From Ilyonectria destructans (taxonomy: Eukaryota; Ascomycota; Sordariomycetes; Hypocreales; Nectriaceae), in NCBI GenBank assembly GCA_020740775.1, contig JAHEWK010000010.1:1116001-1180000 (forward strand): 64,000 nucleotides of DNA, written 5' to 3'. The notes under the pieces were generated by a model. That model worked only from the letters and a program-made list of their open reading frames with translations. It did not search any database and was not told the DNA's origin. Every line of letters begins with the position of its first letter. Positions within the stretch are counted from its first letter, which is position 1. Shown here piece after piece: positions 21,201 to 32,933 of this stretch. A program made the translations under genes and the position numbers.

Positions 21201-22639
21201 TCCAACACACGAACGTCAGGTCGGGTGGGATAACTGAAAGTGACGCCTTCCAACTCGATTTCTCCGGCGGTATCCGTAGGCTTGTCGCCGGACTCGTCAA
21301 AGGGGTTGATTTCCGACTTTCGGTCAATCAGCACAAAGAGTTCGGCGGCCGCCGTAGCAGCGCGGCTGAACGTCACCATGTGAGGGACGATAGAGTTGAG
21401 AGTCGAGGCGGCGATAATGACTGAGAAAAGAACGCTATTCGAGAATTTGTTAGTTCAGAATTGAGAATCAGAAACCTTGTCAAATACGCACGTAAAAACT
21501 GTACCGATGCTCTCAACTTCTCCTCGGGCGATCATGGTAATACCCTGCCAGAAAGCCAAGCCCATGCCAGCGAAAATAACAAAGTATTCGCCACCGAACA
21601 TGATGCCATATAACAAGTTCTTCTTGTAGCCCAGAATCCTCGCGTCTTCCAAGTATTTGGTGTATTTGTCGCTCATCCTGGGACCAAGGCTGAAAGCGTG
21701 GGTGGTTCGCACGCTGCCGAGGACAGACTCGGCGTAAGCGCCAGCTTGAGCATAAATCTTCAGGACCTGCGTTTCAATTCCGGCGTCAATACCTCCGGTG
21801 ATGAAGACAATAATGAGAAGCGCGGGCAAAATGCAGATGAGGATCAGAGTCAGTTTCCATTGACTAATGAAGGCAATGACGAATGCGCCGACAAAGGTTG
21901 CAATGGCCTGGAAAATCTGACCCAGCTTCTCAGACATGCCTGATTGGACAAGTCTTCCGTTGGAGGTGGCTTGCATGGAGATTGAGCCTCCCTCGCCTTG
22001 GTCGAAGAAGCTCACCTCCTGGCCGAGGGCAGCGCGAAGATATTGGTGGCGCAAGTTGCGAGTGAGGTTGAGGGCGACATAAGTCAGCAGGGTCGAATAG
22101 ATGTAAGTCAAGACGAGTCGAGCGATTCCGATGTAGACGTAGTAAAGACTTGGCGGCGTAGATCATTAGCTAGGGTGTCTTGCCAAGAGGTGCTGCCAAG
22201 AGATGGTGCCAAGAGTTGATGCGCAGGAACTGCATCGGGAATTCTTCAACTCACGCGTATTTGGAAACTTCCTTCATGTAGTTGTCTGGCGGATTGCTGC
22301 CGGTGGTGTAGTCGCTCATCAGGGAGATGAATTTACCGATGACGAGGTTGACCATGGCGAGAGCGATACCAGACCCCACGGCGGCGGCGATGCCAATGGA
22401 GAGAAGGACGTAATCGATCGGTCGGCCATAGTGGAAGACTCGCTGCAGAAAGTCAGTCTCAGGTTGCCAGAAACAGAGACACTGCGAAGGGCCCGTACAA
22501 CAAAGCTTGAGAAGCCCCCCTCCACCTCCTCCTCTCCCTCGTCCTTGGGAGATGTCACAGTCGATCCGGCATCGTTTTGGGAGTCTGCGACTTCGTTGGT
22601 CGCAGAAACCTCCTGTTTCTCGGTGACAGGGGTCGCCAT
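18281..22639 (-). CDS. ABC multidrug exporter, full-size ABCB (MDR/P-glycoprotein) type
   Basis: The start ATG is at 22639 (MATPVTEKQEV). The order is TMD1, NBD1, TMD2, NBD2, split by several short introns. The first intron (about 22442-22497) joins GGFSSFV to RVFHYGRPIDYVL. NBD1 has Walker A GPSGSGKST, signature LSGGQKQR, Walker B ILLLDEATSALD and H-loop TIAHKL. NBD2 has GASGCGKST, LSGGQRQR, VILLDEATSALD and AVAHRLS. All ATPase residues of both sites are present, so both can be active. A charged linker (TERSSEEDDE) separates the halves. Such exporters sit in the plasma or vacuolar membrane and expel hydrophobic compounds or toxins. A zinc-cluster regulator gene diverges from the same promoter. 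Confidence 0.95.
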
Positions 22640-23138
22640 CGTGTCGCAAGGGATCCGGGGATAGTCGCGAAACGGACGTCGAGGAGTCGAGCGCAAAAGA
22701 AGAGAAAATGCTCGAGACGCAACCAAAAAAAGGAACCGAGGCTCGTTCAGGAAATGCCCCGGTTCTTAAATGCGTTGCTCCCACTTCCATGGCATGAACC
22801 CATTTCTAATTCGGACCCAGCGCGGCATCATTCACGCCGAGAGTGCGACCCGTCAACGGATCTTTTGGTGGGCGCACATGTCACGGCGGACCCTTACACC
22901 GGCATCTCGGAGGCTCCGAGATGGCGAGCCCCACCTCCGAGTTCGTGGGATGATTTTATGTGGACCGCCGCGTTGGGCCGCGCAGCTTCAATTTTTCTTA
23001 GTCCCGCCAGCGACTTCGGCAGTCAACCCTTTCCCCTGTCTTTCAAAACGGCGGCGGAGCAGCACGGAAGCGGGCCGGACGCGATAATTTACCTCCGATC
23101 CATACTGCTGGGCGAGCTCTGGCGGCGACGTTGCCTCG
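22640..23138. promoter_or_regulatory. Divergent promoter of ABC exporter and Zn2Cys6 regulator, with a perfect inverted repeat
   Basis: Positions 22903-22923 form a perfect inverted repeat: arm CATCTCGGAG, one central G, arm CTCCGAGATG. It contains CGG-N5-CCG (22908-22918), a classic geometry for zinc-cluster dimers. A further CTCCGAG half-site lies just to its right. It is roughly 215-285 bp from each start codon. Confidence 0.55.
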
Positions 23139-25682
23139 ATGGACGCCGACGGGACTGACGTCGAAGAGGGCGCCGACTTTGACGGCCAGGCGTTCCCGGT
23201 TCACATCCTCTCTGTGAGAACCCCGTCAGATAGACACGGCGCTCAACGAGCTGACTGAAATGAACAGTGCGAGCATTGCCGACATCGGAAGGTATCCATT
23301 CATATTGCAGAGCAATACCAAACTAGATTACTGACATGTTCCCAGGTCCGCTGTGATAGAAAGGAGCCGTGCGGGCCCTGCGTGCGCAAGCAGATCCCAT
23401 GCACGTTTCCGGCCGGCTTCAAACCTCGGACAAGACGCCAAAGAGCCCTGGTGTCTAACTCATAGTGAGTCGGGACACTATTTGCGCTCTTTGTTATTTT
23501 GCTAACATTCGTCTCCAGCGAGGACAAGATTGACAATATTTCAAGAAAGCTTGACCGTATTTGTTCCCTCGTTGACAAGAATGGACCTCCATCCGCCCGC
23601 CCCCAAGATGGCCCACTCTCCGGCCAGTCCAACTTCGTCCCCCACAGGACGCCCGGCTCGTATAATTCATCACCAATACAGCATACTCAGAGTAGCGAAG
23701 ACGCCTCCGGGTCCGACTATGAAGGCGAACTGTCATTAACTGCCCATGCCACTTTTGCAACCAATTTCGCCCAGCAAGCCGTAAACAACAACCACCCCCT
23801 CAAGGTCTCGCAAGAGGTGACATCGAGTCTCGATGCATTACGCCGTACTCTTGTTACCAACGAAGACCGTACCGACAGATCTCGCGCCCTGAATGCGCAC
23901 CTGATATCATCAACTGCTCTTCTAGATGGCTTTCAAATGCCTCCCATCAACTTGGCTATGGCCGCTGTACAAAGTCTTAGAGGTAGCAGTCTCCTTCTCA
24001 TTGGTCTGACTATAGCCACTAATCTGTTGCTCAGGCTCTGCTCGCGCTAGAACTTTCTGTTGTCTCGAGTTCGAATCCATCGGCCAATTTGTCGAATACT
24101 TCTTCACAGTTTACTCAGGACAGCCCTCGATTGCTGACTTGATCATCGTCAACTGCAGTCTCGAGCGTCTCCTCATTGAATATGGAAATGATCAAACAGA
24201 CGAAGCACGAAAACTTGAATTTAGATCACAGGGTCTTTTATGTCGTCACAACATGGAGTCAATTCTGGCCCGCCTTCCTTTCAACCTCCCGATGACTCTG
24301 GACTTTTCACTAGCTCTTCTCATGGCGGTATGGTGGACATCTCATTAAGTACATGTTTCGATGCTGACACAAAACCAGTCAACATATTACCTAGAGATAA
24401 GCAAACCTTCGATGGCGTGGAACTGTCTTGTCGGAGCCTCTCAGATGGCCCAGGCACTTGGCTTCCACCGAGACGCCCCCCTGAAGCCCGAAAACCCAGA
24501 GACACGGAGACGCAGGACGAAACTTTTCTGGTGCATCTTCTTGCTTGACAAGACTCTTGCGCTACGGCTAGGTCGGTCTTCTACAATTCGGGACTGCGAC
24601 GTCACGCTTCCCCGGATGGATTTGGAAGCCGTCGCCGACGGCCAACTGGACGCGGTGTTGCCAAAGTGGATCGACATGGCCATACTCCACGGCAAGGTGT
24701 ATGACGATATTTACAGCCCTGGCGCTCTACTACAGCCGGAGGGCATACGTGTTACCCGAGCACGAGCTCTTGCAACTGAAATGCAAAGGGTGTTTGAAGG
24801 GGAAAGCCCAGCTGATGTAAGATCCTCTCATTATTCATTTTCTCTCTGGCGCAAAACTGAATGCCTTTACGTAGACTCGATACCTCGAAGGTCGCCGCCG
24901 GGCTCTCGGAGACTCAACGCATGAGCTTTTAATCCGCGCCGACAGAATATCCTATCTCGCAGATTTGACTCTCATCTATCGCAGCATCCCCTCGGGGCCA
25001 TACTCCACCTCGGCCTTCTGCGATGAGTGTATTGCTACTGCAAACCGCGGTCTTGAGGAGCACAAAAAGTGCATCGTCCTTCTTCGAGACATGGAAGGCG
25101 ATGTCCTGGAACTATACATACAATGGTACGTACATTGTTCTCCTACAAGGATCAAGTATCTAGACTACAGTACTAATATGTCTCACAAGGGCCCTGCTTT
25201 CATCCCCTTTCGTCCCATTTATCGTCATTTTTTGTCATGTCATCGAGACATCCGCTCCCCAACACCTGGAAAAACTTGCAGCCGTCGTCGAAACGCTGCA
25301 GATGCTTCCCCCGGATTACCCCGAGGCGTACAAAAAGCAGCTCCGCCTTTTCAAGCGCATGTACGACGTCGCGTGCAAGTATGTGGAGGCTGGAGCTAGC
25401 GTACCATCAGGACATGTGGCACAAGCCAGAGGTTCGGAGGGCGGGTTTGAGGCATTCTTCAAAGAGGCGGGCATTGCACTGCCAGGTCAAGCGCTGCCGA
25501 TGCCTGACCCAGGTCAGCCGAATGCTCAGATGAACCCTGGGGTTGGGTTTGGTGTCGGGATAGGTGGCATTGAAAATACTGACGAAGGTCTGGCAGCGAA
25601 CATGGAAAACCCCAGCTTTGAGCTGGGAAACTGGTTTGACCAGAATTATCAGATTCTGAAAATGATGGAGGATGGGATCTAA
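23139..25682 (+). CDS. Zn(II)2Cys6 transcription factor divergent from the ABC exporter
   Basis: The start is the ATG at 23139. Exon 1 (23139-23213) encodes 25 acidic residues. Exon 2 is only 24 nt (23268-23291) and encodes CEHCRHRK. Exon 3 starts at 23346 with VRCDRKEPCGPCVRKQIPC. Together they complete C-EH-C-RHRKVR-C-DRKEP-C-GP-C-VRKQIP-C. A short coiled coil (DKIDNISRKLDRICSLVDK) follows, then the middle homology region over several exons (YLEISKPSMAWNCLVGASQM, ALGFHRDAPL, FWCIFLLDKTLALRLGRSS). The C-terminus is Gly/Asn/Pro-rich. It probably controls the neighbouring exporter. Exon edges after 24.8 kb are approximate. Confidence 0.85.
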
Positions 25683-25868
25683 GAGTTTATATACCCTCGA
25701 TTAATTTAATATGACAAATTCTACAGAAACCCCTTGCGATAGAACATTTACGCTCCGTTAGTCGGCCCATCACCCAGTCCTGATTAGCCTGCGACAGAGT
25801 ATTGTGGTGGCAGCCCAATACACTCCAGTCGCGTGCCTGTCCAAGCTCACTCGCCCATCTTGTCCCAT

Positions 25869-27392
25869 CTAAACGTTTTGTCGACTTGCAGGCCATTTCC
25901 TCGATCGAACTGCCGAAAATAGCAGACTCGCAGCCTCCTCGTCCCTTGCTTGACAGCGACCCACATCAGGTCGTCGAGTATCTCGCTCGGTATAGTAATC
26001 GGGATCCGCACCTCCTGCTAGAGGAACGCGCTTATTCGGTACAAACTCGTACATTGGCCAGCAACTGTAGTCGAAATCTCCATAATCCAGAAAACCTCTT
26101 CCTTGTATATGACGATTCCGTTCAGCATCATCGTCTTCATCACTGTAGTAGTTGACCCGAAGTGACTTCAAGGCTGGCATTGACGCACGCCATAGGTCGA
26201 GCATTGTGTACCATCGTAGAGGGAAGAAAGTGGACATCAGTTGCTCATCTTCAAGAGGATTCAGACGCAACATAGCCTCTTGGATTGGGTACCTGGTGTC
26301 GCTGTCCAGCTGCCCAAAGTGTGTTGCACGATACACGATGTGACAACACAAAAGCCTCAGTTCTTCAAGGCCTCCAGATAAGTTGTTCCTTCCGAGAGAT
26401 GCGATCCACCGAGCCTGTCGCTCATGGCTGAACACGAATTTCCAAAGGGATAGTTTCTTCAAATTCGGCAGGGCCGGTGCGATCGCCTCCAAATTGAGCT
26501 TTGGATGCCACCCCCAGTTCTCTGAAAAGTCCAATTTCAGAATCTGGAGATTTTCTGCCATGGATGGAATGAACCAGATTTGGGGCATCTTTTCAAACAT
26601 CTCCAACTCTTCCCTGGAATATAATGGAACTTCCTCATTTTCTCGGCAAGAAATGATATGGTTGACAAAACTGAAATGCACAATGCTGCCGGACCCAACA
26701 ACTGCTTTGAAAGCTTCGGACCCCCTGACACGCGGGTGAGGACTGGTGGTAAGTTCAGAAATACAGAGGGCTCTGAGACTGATCAGGCCTGGTTCTGGTA
26801 AGGCACCGCGACTGAAGTCATACTCGTCTCCTTTCACCAGCTGCAGGGCCTGGTCAATCCTCGTCTGCTTCTCGAGAGGCCATGTTCCGGCAAGACACTC
26901 AAAGATAGTCTCGATTATCCCAGATTGGAAGTCTATCACGTCGAAACTGGCTGGAGTGTAATGTTCGGTCGATTCAAATTCGATAAAGACCAATTTGAGG
27001 GTGATTAGGTGGCGGAAATGAGCAAGAAACGGCAACACGTGTGCGGCGGCGACGACGACGTCTCGATCCTCCGGGTCCATCGCTATGAAGGTCTCTTCGA
27101 TGTTCATATCCAGATTTGGGTAGAACGGCAAGGCCACTGGTAGGTCGACGGTGCAGACAACACTGCGCACCAGTCGGTTCAGTTTTGTTGACTTGGCAAT
27201 GTTTACCAATCCATGACGGCCGCGGCGGAAATAGCCTGTGCGAAATCGGATTTTTCGAAAGTGCCACCGGGCAGCAAAGGGTTCAAGATAGTGGTTGAGA
27301 TGTCGGACAGCGGAAAGGGCTGGTTTGTCTAGACGCGAGACAATGTTGTCGATGGTTTCTGGGGGCAATGACTCCAAAATACCCAAAGCCAT
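25869..27392 (-). CDS. F-box domain protein
   Basis: An intronless gene of 507 residues. The N-terminus (ILESLPPETIDNIVSRLDKP, then LSAVRHLNHYLEPFAARWHF) is an F-box, the Skp1-binding part of SCF ubiquitin ligases. The remainder holds leucine-rich stretches such as LPNLKKLSLWKFVF and GLEELRLLCCHI, loosely like the substrate-binding part of fungal F-box proteins, and ends with a Tyr/Asp-rich segment. The target is unknown. It is the 3' neighbour of the ABC regulator in convergent orientation, with no clear link. Confidence 0.8.
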   Translation of the reverse strand: MALGILESLPPETIDNIVSRLDKPALSAVRHLNHYLEPFAARWHFRKIRFRTGYFRRGRHGLVNIAKSTKLNRLVRSVVCTVDLPVALPFYPNLDMNIEETFIAMDPEDRDVVVAAAHVLPFLAHFRHLITLKLVFIEFESTEHYTPASFDVIDFQSGIIETIFECLAGTWPLEKQTRIDQALQLVKGDEYDFSRGALPEPGLISLRALCISELTTSPHPRVRGSEAFKAVVGSGSIVHFSFVNHIISCRENEEVPLYSREELEMFEKMPQIWFIPSMAENLQILKLDFSENWGWHPKLNLEAIAPALPNLKKLSLWKFVFSHERQARWIASLGRNNLSGGLEELRLLCCHIVYRATHFGQLDSDTRYPIQEAMLRLNPLEDEQLMSTFFPLRWYTMLDLWRASMPALKSLRVNYYSDEDDDAERNRHIQGRGFLDYGDFDYSCWPMYEFVPNKRVPLAGGADPDYYTERDTRRPDVGRCQARDEEAASLLFSAVRSRKWPASRQNV

Positions 27393-29948
27393 GTCTGTGG
27401 TGGGTAGTGAGAAGCGAACGGCCTACAACAGAAAGATGTTGATGACGTGTTGGAAGCAAAACGAGAGATCACGAAGCAGGGAGAGTGCAGCGTCGGTGCT
27501 GAGCGGTGTCCGAGTTGTTGCTGAGTTGTGTCGGTCAAGTCGAGGGATGATGAAAGGAGAAAGGTCGGCAAGAAGGCAGAGAAGCCTGAGGATTTGTGGG
27601 AGGAATCAGATGGAATGCGCTTTCCTTTCTCGACATGTCAGATTTCCGACTCGCAGCCTTTCGGCTGTGAATCATAGTCGGGTTGTGGCAACAACCTCAC
27701 CACATTGCACGGGAGACAAAGTGTGTGGCTGTGCGCCGAACCAAAAACCGCGAGAGCGATTTGGATTGTCTGCTCCCAGCTTGCAGTGCACAAGCCTTTT
27801 TATGGTCGATAAATTTCAACTCGTATTGTGTTTCGGTGGTTGTATAGACACATTATTAGACCATCCCCAACACTCTCACCTTGGCATTTCTGATTTCATC
27901 AACCATCGACGGGGCAGCGATCGTTTTTGCCAACTTGAAAGGGCTGCGAATAGAACGGTGAAGATTTAATAGTACAGAACTTAAAAGAATTGCAATCATT
28001 TTACCATGCTAAATGATCGGAGAACTTCTGGGAGAACTTAACTTTGATGATCCTGGAGAAGGCCAGTTGGCCCATTTCGGAAGGCTGAGGATGAGGACTG
28101 CACCTTAATGGAAGCGGCTCATTTCGCAGAGCAGGCTTCATCTTAAGCAGCTAACCGACATACCTGATGTGTTTTAGCACCTTAGACACTACCACTCACA
28201 CAAGTTGTCGATAATATGTACTCAGACAATGGCGCAGACAAGCACATACGACCATATCCACTAGAGAACTCAGGGTCCCGTCCGCTCCCCATTCGATAAG
28301 CTGGTGAGAGGCGGATTAGTAGTTGGGTCGGTGACGACCAGCGAATCCCTGCTGTTGTATGTTCTTTTTGCATGTTCTTCTCTTTTGACGGGTGTACCAT
28401 TGATCATATCAATACATGTTCTGGGGCTTTACCTAGAAGCTCATAGGAACTTCGAAGCAAGCTGTGGTAGGGAGCCTTTTACTCTCCAGTCTCCATCCTA
28501 CTGTCTATCCAGAAGTAACAAGCAACAGAGTCATGTCTCGCCGAATTATATGACGATCCCGGTGAAGGCAACTCAAACAATCAGAAATCGTCGTTAATGG
28601 AGTTACGCTCGACTTCAATAATGTACCGAGATTAAATGGCAACAAATCACTCCGTAGTTGTGCTTGGCATTGTTACAGACACCAACAGTTATCGGTCAGC
28701 CAATTGTGGAAGAATTATGTGCTGATAGCCCCCTACTGGATACGAAGGTAATCCCAGAAATTTGGATTAGTTTGTGGTCTCATAGGGAATATGGTGTCAT
28801 TTTGTGTTGGTAGTACCCTGAATCCTGTTCATAGGGAACCTGTCGCCGAGGCATCTCCTTCGGACTACTGTACTCACTGCAAAATGGCAATAAATCCTGT
28901 CCATCATCTCTTGAGGACCTTTGGGAAAGCCTCTCTATCGTCTCATGGCTGGTCTAGATGGTGGCTGACTGGACTGCGACTACGACTGACACACTTGCCT
29001 TTTTCAAGAAGCGGCGTATAGAGCCTGCATACTTGAGAAAAGGTGTTCCGTATTGACCCAAGGTTTGTGCTGAGTGATGCCGAAAAGTATCAGGGAACAA
29101 GGATTTGCTCCTGATCAGATGAGTTGAACTACACAGATACAAGAGCCCACCCCAACTGTCGCAGTTCTAAACTACCAGTGCATCATTTACGCTACCCGTG
29201 GCACGCATATTGTCCCAAAAACGGATCCACCGAAGTCTCAGATAATCCAAGACATTATAGGAGCACAATAATCTTACTAAAATCGCTAAAGTGGCGTATG
29301 AACCAACATCGCGACGTATTTGCATTTACCTTGGCCCCTTAGTTAAACCCTTCTGTCTTTTGACTGACTGTCTGAGATTATTCATTCATCTCTATATTTA
29401 CCATGTCTTTACGTTCATCCCTCATTCTGATGACTTTTTGATCTGAAATGGTTTGACATAATTCCTATTATAATTATTATTTATGATGCTGCGACTATAT
29501 CAACGTAATCAAACAACCTATCGTATGGATTTAAGATTTCGTATTAGATTCAGGATGACCTCTCTAACACAAGGCATCTCGATCGAAGCTAATGGCCCCG
29601 AAGGGTGCGTCAAAGCCTAAGGAGTGGCAGGGCCGAAAGGGTACCTCTCAGCCTCTATGAACCGGTGGGGGTTCGTGGCAGTTAATGCAAATTGTATGGG
29701 AGCGACGCATCATCTCACCCAATGGCCGAGTTTTGGTCTCAGGCTCACTCACAGAGCCACGTGATCCGCGCGTATTTGCTTAGTGGGTGAGTCTGAGTGC
29801 CTGATGTAAGCTACCCAGCTATAATGCAGCTGGCGGCTGCCTTACAGTACCCCGCCTGAAAAAGCCGTACATATCTGGGCTGCCAGGTTATGCACAATCA
29901 ATAATCACTGTGCCTTTCCCCTTCTACTTCAAGTTTAATCAAGTAACA
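27393..29948. other. Large intergenic stretch, no gene seen
   Basis: About 2.5 kb without a convincing coding region on either strand. Frames present are short and have no domain. AT-rich patches occur near 27.96-28.02 and 29.44-29.50 kb. Around 29.59-29.65 kb two similar strings (CCCCGAAGGGT, GGCCGAAAGGGT) occur. The last 150 bp is the promoter of the next gene. Confidence 0.4.
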
Positions 29949-31232
29949 ATGAGTTCAAAGTCTGACCAAGCCCCTTCTGACAGTGATAGCGATGAGCTTC
30001 ACCCAATAACCACGCAGCATGCAGCAAGAACGACCCCAGATGGCAAGCCCCGTGCCAACGTCATTGAGAAACACACCATTCTTGGGGAACGCTTTAAGAT
30101 CACTGAGTGGGTCGGATCTGTAAACCACGCCGAAGTCTATGCCGTGGAAGATTTAGGAGAACCTGCTGTCAAAGGACGAGCCACCTATGAAGCGCGCGTG
30201 TACGAGCTACGAGACTTGTCGGACTCGCTCGAAGGCTACCGGACTCGCTCAATGCGCAGGTTGTCAAAGAGATCGGTCTTTAGAACCTCCTGGAATGGCC
30301 TGCACGTTATTATTTACAAAACGGGCAATCTCGAGGACCATTCTGACGCGACTTTGTCTATAGTCGGGGCAAACAAGGATGGGGCTTCACCAGACATCGA
30401 CTCCGCTTCAACTAAGACTGTCGCAAAGGCAAAGAAAAAGACCGTTCAAAAACAAGAGTCAGATCGGTTGAGGCAGCGGGAAAGACGAAGAAGAAATCAG
30501 CAGTCTAGAAGGCAAGCGGAGGATGACGACAGCGGTCAATCTGTTGGAAACAGAACCGACCCCAATCCCCAATCCGAACCAAGACCACAGATCCAGGTGG
30601 ATGAGCGCGAGTTTGTCTTTTTCCAAATTTTGGATCTTACCCACAGGCCCCCAGCGTTTCGGGAACGGGCCCCCCCTGGCCTGAGGCAAGCGGTGGATAA
30701 GTATCTTGCAACAAAAGACATAGATGTTTTGCTTGATGACGAGGACGCTTTGGCAGAGTACACCTCTGTCAAGGAACGTGAAATTGTCTCTTTACGTCGG
30801 CAATACAACAAGTTTCAGCCAGTCTTGGAGCAATGGCATGGGCAGCTGAAGGTCATGCGTGAAAACCAGGCCAAGTTCAAGCCAGGTTCTATTGAATGGA
30901 ACAAACGCGAAAACGAACGTGTGGAGCCAATGTCGGTCCAGTGTTCCATCTTGGAATCAGGACTCGATCTTCTACCGAAGATCATTACAGCAGCTGAGGA
31001 AAAAGTGGAATCGTTGAAGCCAAAGTTGCTCGCAGCTCGCCAGGCCAAAGAAGAGCGAGTGGAAAAGCAAACAACGAAGTTGGAGCGGAAGAGGTTGAAC
31101 AAACGCATCAAACAGTATGAAAAATGGATCTATGGTGTCCCCCCTGGTTCGGAAACCTACGCTTGGATGCAAAAGGAGCTTGAGTCTGCAGAGAAGCGGC
31201 TTGAAGAGATGGACAGGATGAAGCAGATCTGA
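29949..31232 (+). CDS. Hypothetical protein: kinase-like N-terminus and coiled-coil C-terminus
   Basis: The ATG at 29949 (ACAATGAGT) gives 427 residues without introns. Residues about 45-120 (GERFKITEWVGSVNHAEVYA, then VEDLGEP, and YEARVYELRDL) resemble the first strands of a protein kinase N-lobe. The glycine loop is degenerate, and no catalytic HRD or DFG motif follows. A basic, nuclear-signal-like block (KAKKKTVQK, RLRQRERRRRNQQSRRQ) comes next. The last 170 residues are long charged helices (KLLAARQAKEERVEKQTTKL, ESAEKRLEEMDRMKQ) that should form coiled coil. I do not recognise a named family. It may be a pseudokinase-derived scaffold, which is inference. Confidence 0.65.
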   Translation: MSSKSDQAPSDSDSDELHPITTQHAARTTPDGKPRANVIEKHTILGERFKITEWVGSVNHAEVYAVEDLGEPAVKGRATYEARVYELRDLSDSLEGYRTRSMRRLSKRSVFRTSWNGLHVIIYKTGNLEDHSDATLSIVGANKDGASPDIDSASTKTVAKAKKKTVQKQESDRLRQRERRRRNQQSRRQAEDDDSGQSVGNRTDPNPQSEPRPQIQVDEREFVFFQILDLTHRPPAFRERAPPGLRQAVDKYLATKDIDVLLDDEDALAEYTSVKEREIVSLRRQYNKFQPVLEQWHGQLKVMRENQAKFKPGSIEWNKRENERVEPMSVQCSILESGLDLLPKIITAAEEKVESLKPKLLAARQAKEERVEKQTTKLERKRLNKRIKQYEKWIYGVPPGSETYAWMQKELESAEKRLEEMDRMKQI

Positions 31233-32183
31233 GACTGAATAGCATCAGCTACGTTTCAAAGAGCGGGATGCGCCTCTTGGAGGTATGATAAAACCAGACT
31301 GTCATTAGTGGGGAGGACATCCCTCTAACCACAAAGCAACCGCAAAATTGGGTTTTTCTGGAATCTTAACTCATGCCTAAGGTTCAATGTTATAATGAGG
31401 ACCAAAACTTTTCCTCTTTAAGTTAATCCGGTCTTCTTGGCATTGCTAGATCGCCAAAGGTATGAAATATCTAGTTGTTAAAAGTGCGAATAGCCTTGCC
31501 TACCTCACCGTCACTACACCCAACCTGGTTGACCCTTAAAACAAAGACGGCATCCACATAATAATGGCGTTTTACATAGATTAAGTGCTATGTATCGAAC
31601 GTGATGCAATAAATTCTGCATAGCTGCCTCAGCAACTGGCAACTTTGTCCAAGCATCTTATTTTAATTCAGACGCTTTAGGCAGAATAACATATGGATTC
31701 ATCAAAAGTAGTCAAATATACTGTCAATTGGTATATACTGTACTAAAGGCGATATCCGTCACCGATTATCTTCAACTCAACTATTGTTTTTTTCTTTTTC
31801 TGGGTTTTAGGTGACAGAATTATTCCCAAAGGCCGGTGACCTGACCTAGGGTGAAGTGTTCCTCTGGTTCCTGAGGTAGTTTGCGATTCAGTCATCGGCG
31901 AGTCAACTTGCCTGGGCCTTCACGGCCTCTACCTATCTTTTTGCAAGAAGGGTTACCCGCTGGCAGGCGAAGTGTTCAAGTCCAGATTGACCGATGAGGA
32001 TCATCCGACAAATAACAAATAGGTGCGACACTTCAACCAATACCGGCATTTCGTTGCCGACCGTTCCAAAACACCAACTCGGAAGATGCAAGGCGTTTAG
32101 AGAGCAAAGGCTGATCCAATTGGGGACACAAGCCTGGGAAAATCTAGGCCTCCAACTTCTCTACTATACACTTGTCTTTTCCC
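31233..32183. other. Intergenic, no gene seen
   Basis: This lies between two convergent genes. It is AT-rich around 31.6-31.8 kb, with a poly-T/C run near 31.79 kb. I see no coding signal or repeat. Confidence 0.4.
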
Positions 32184-32933
32184 TTAGCTGCTGGCCTCTG
32201 GATCCCCGGTAGCCACCGGTTTCTTTCTGGGTCGTCCTATTGGCTGAGGCCCGTAACATTTGTTGATATGAGTAGACACATCTGAATAATTTTGAACGGC
32301 GTGTCCGCACATGCAGGCGTATGAGCTATTACCTTGGCATTCGCCCTGTTTGAAATGTGACCGGAACCGATCAATTCGTTTAAATCTTTTTCCACAACGA
32401 CAATAGAAACATTCCGGTAAATGTCGATCGGTTCTCAGATGCCGTATGAAGTCCTTCTTAGTTTTGAAAATGAATCGATTCGAAAGGGGACAAGTCCCGC
32501 AATGATACGAACCAACGGTCGCATTGTTGGGGCAGGATCTGTAGTGCTCTCTGTAGTGAGGCGGTCAGGAATTGGCATTCTGAAGAGTCAGGCTCGGTAC
32601 TTACGCGAGAGGATCAATGCGATCAAAAGGTGCTTGGCAAAGCTCGCAGGTATAGCGTGATTGAGATCCGGGCGACGTGACTGATTGGCTAGCACTCATA
32701 CGTGTTGAGGCGAGTGATGAACTTGGTGACGACTGGGGAATACCCTGGGAGAGATCCGGAGTGGCGGATGGGGAACAAGAGGCAGCAATTGTAGGAGATA
32801 ACGAGTGTTGAGCTGAGTCGTAACCTTCTGCATACACAGGAGAGACGTCGCGGTTGGCAACGCTTGGCGAAGATTCACTCAAAGCGCCGCGCGGTTCGGA
32901 GGTCTCGCGCTGATGCAAGAAAAAGGCCGTCAT
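32184..32933 (-). CDS. Small C2H2-type zinc-finger protein
   Basis: Two exons (32933-32605 and 32550-32184) give 231 residues. The first half is Ser/Pro-rich and disordered. The finger array follows: YTCELCQAPFDRIDPLAEHY with RSC, then YHCGTCPLSNRFIFKTKKDF with IRHLRTDRH, then FYCRCGKRFKRIDRFRSHF, then YACMCGHAVQNYSDVSTHI with NKC. The 54-nt intron falls inside the first finger. The C-terminus IGRPRKKPVATG is an AT-hook-like basic patch. It is probably a DNA-binding regulator of unknown target. The true start could lie upstream in another exon. Confidence 0.65.

Noticed and set aside
24060..24080. GTTCGAATCC as a tRNA T-loop
   Set aside because: It is inside an exon of the zinc-cluster regulator and no cloverleaf can be built around it.
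27393..29948. Transposon or secondary-metabolite core gene in the 2.5-kb gap
   Set aside because: No transposase, reverse transcriptase, terminal repeat or synthase motif could be read on either strand.
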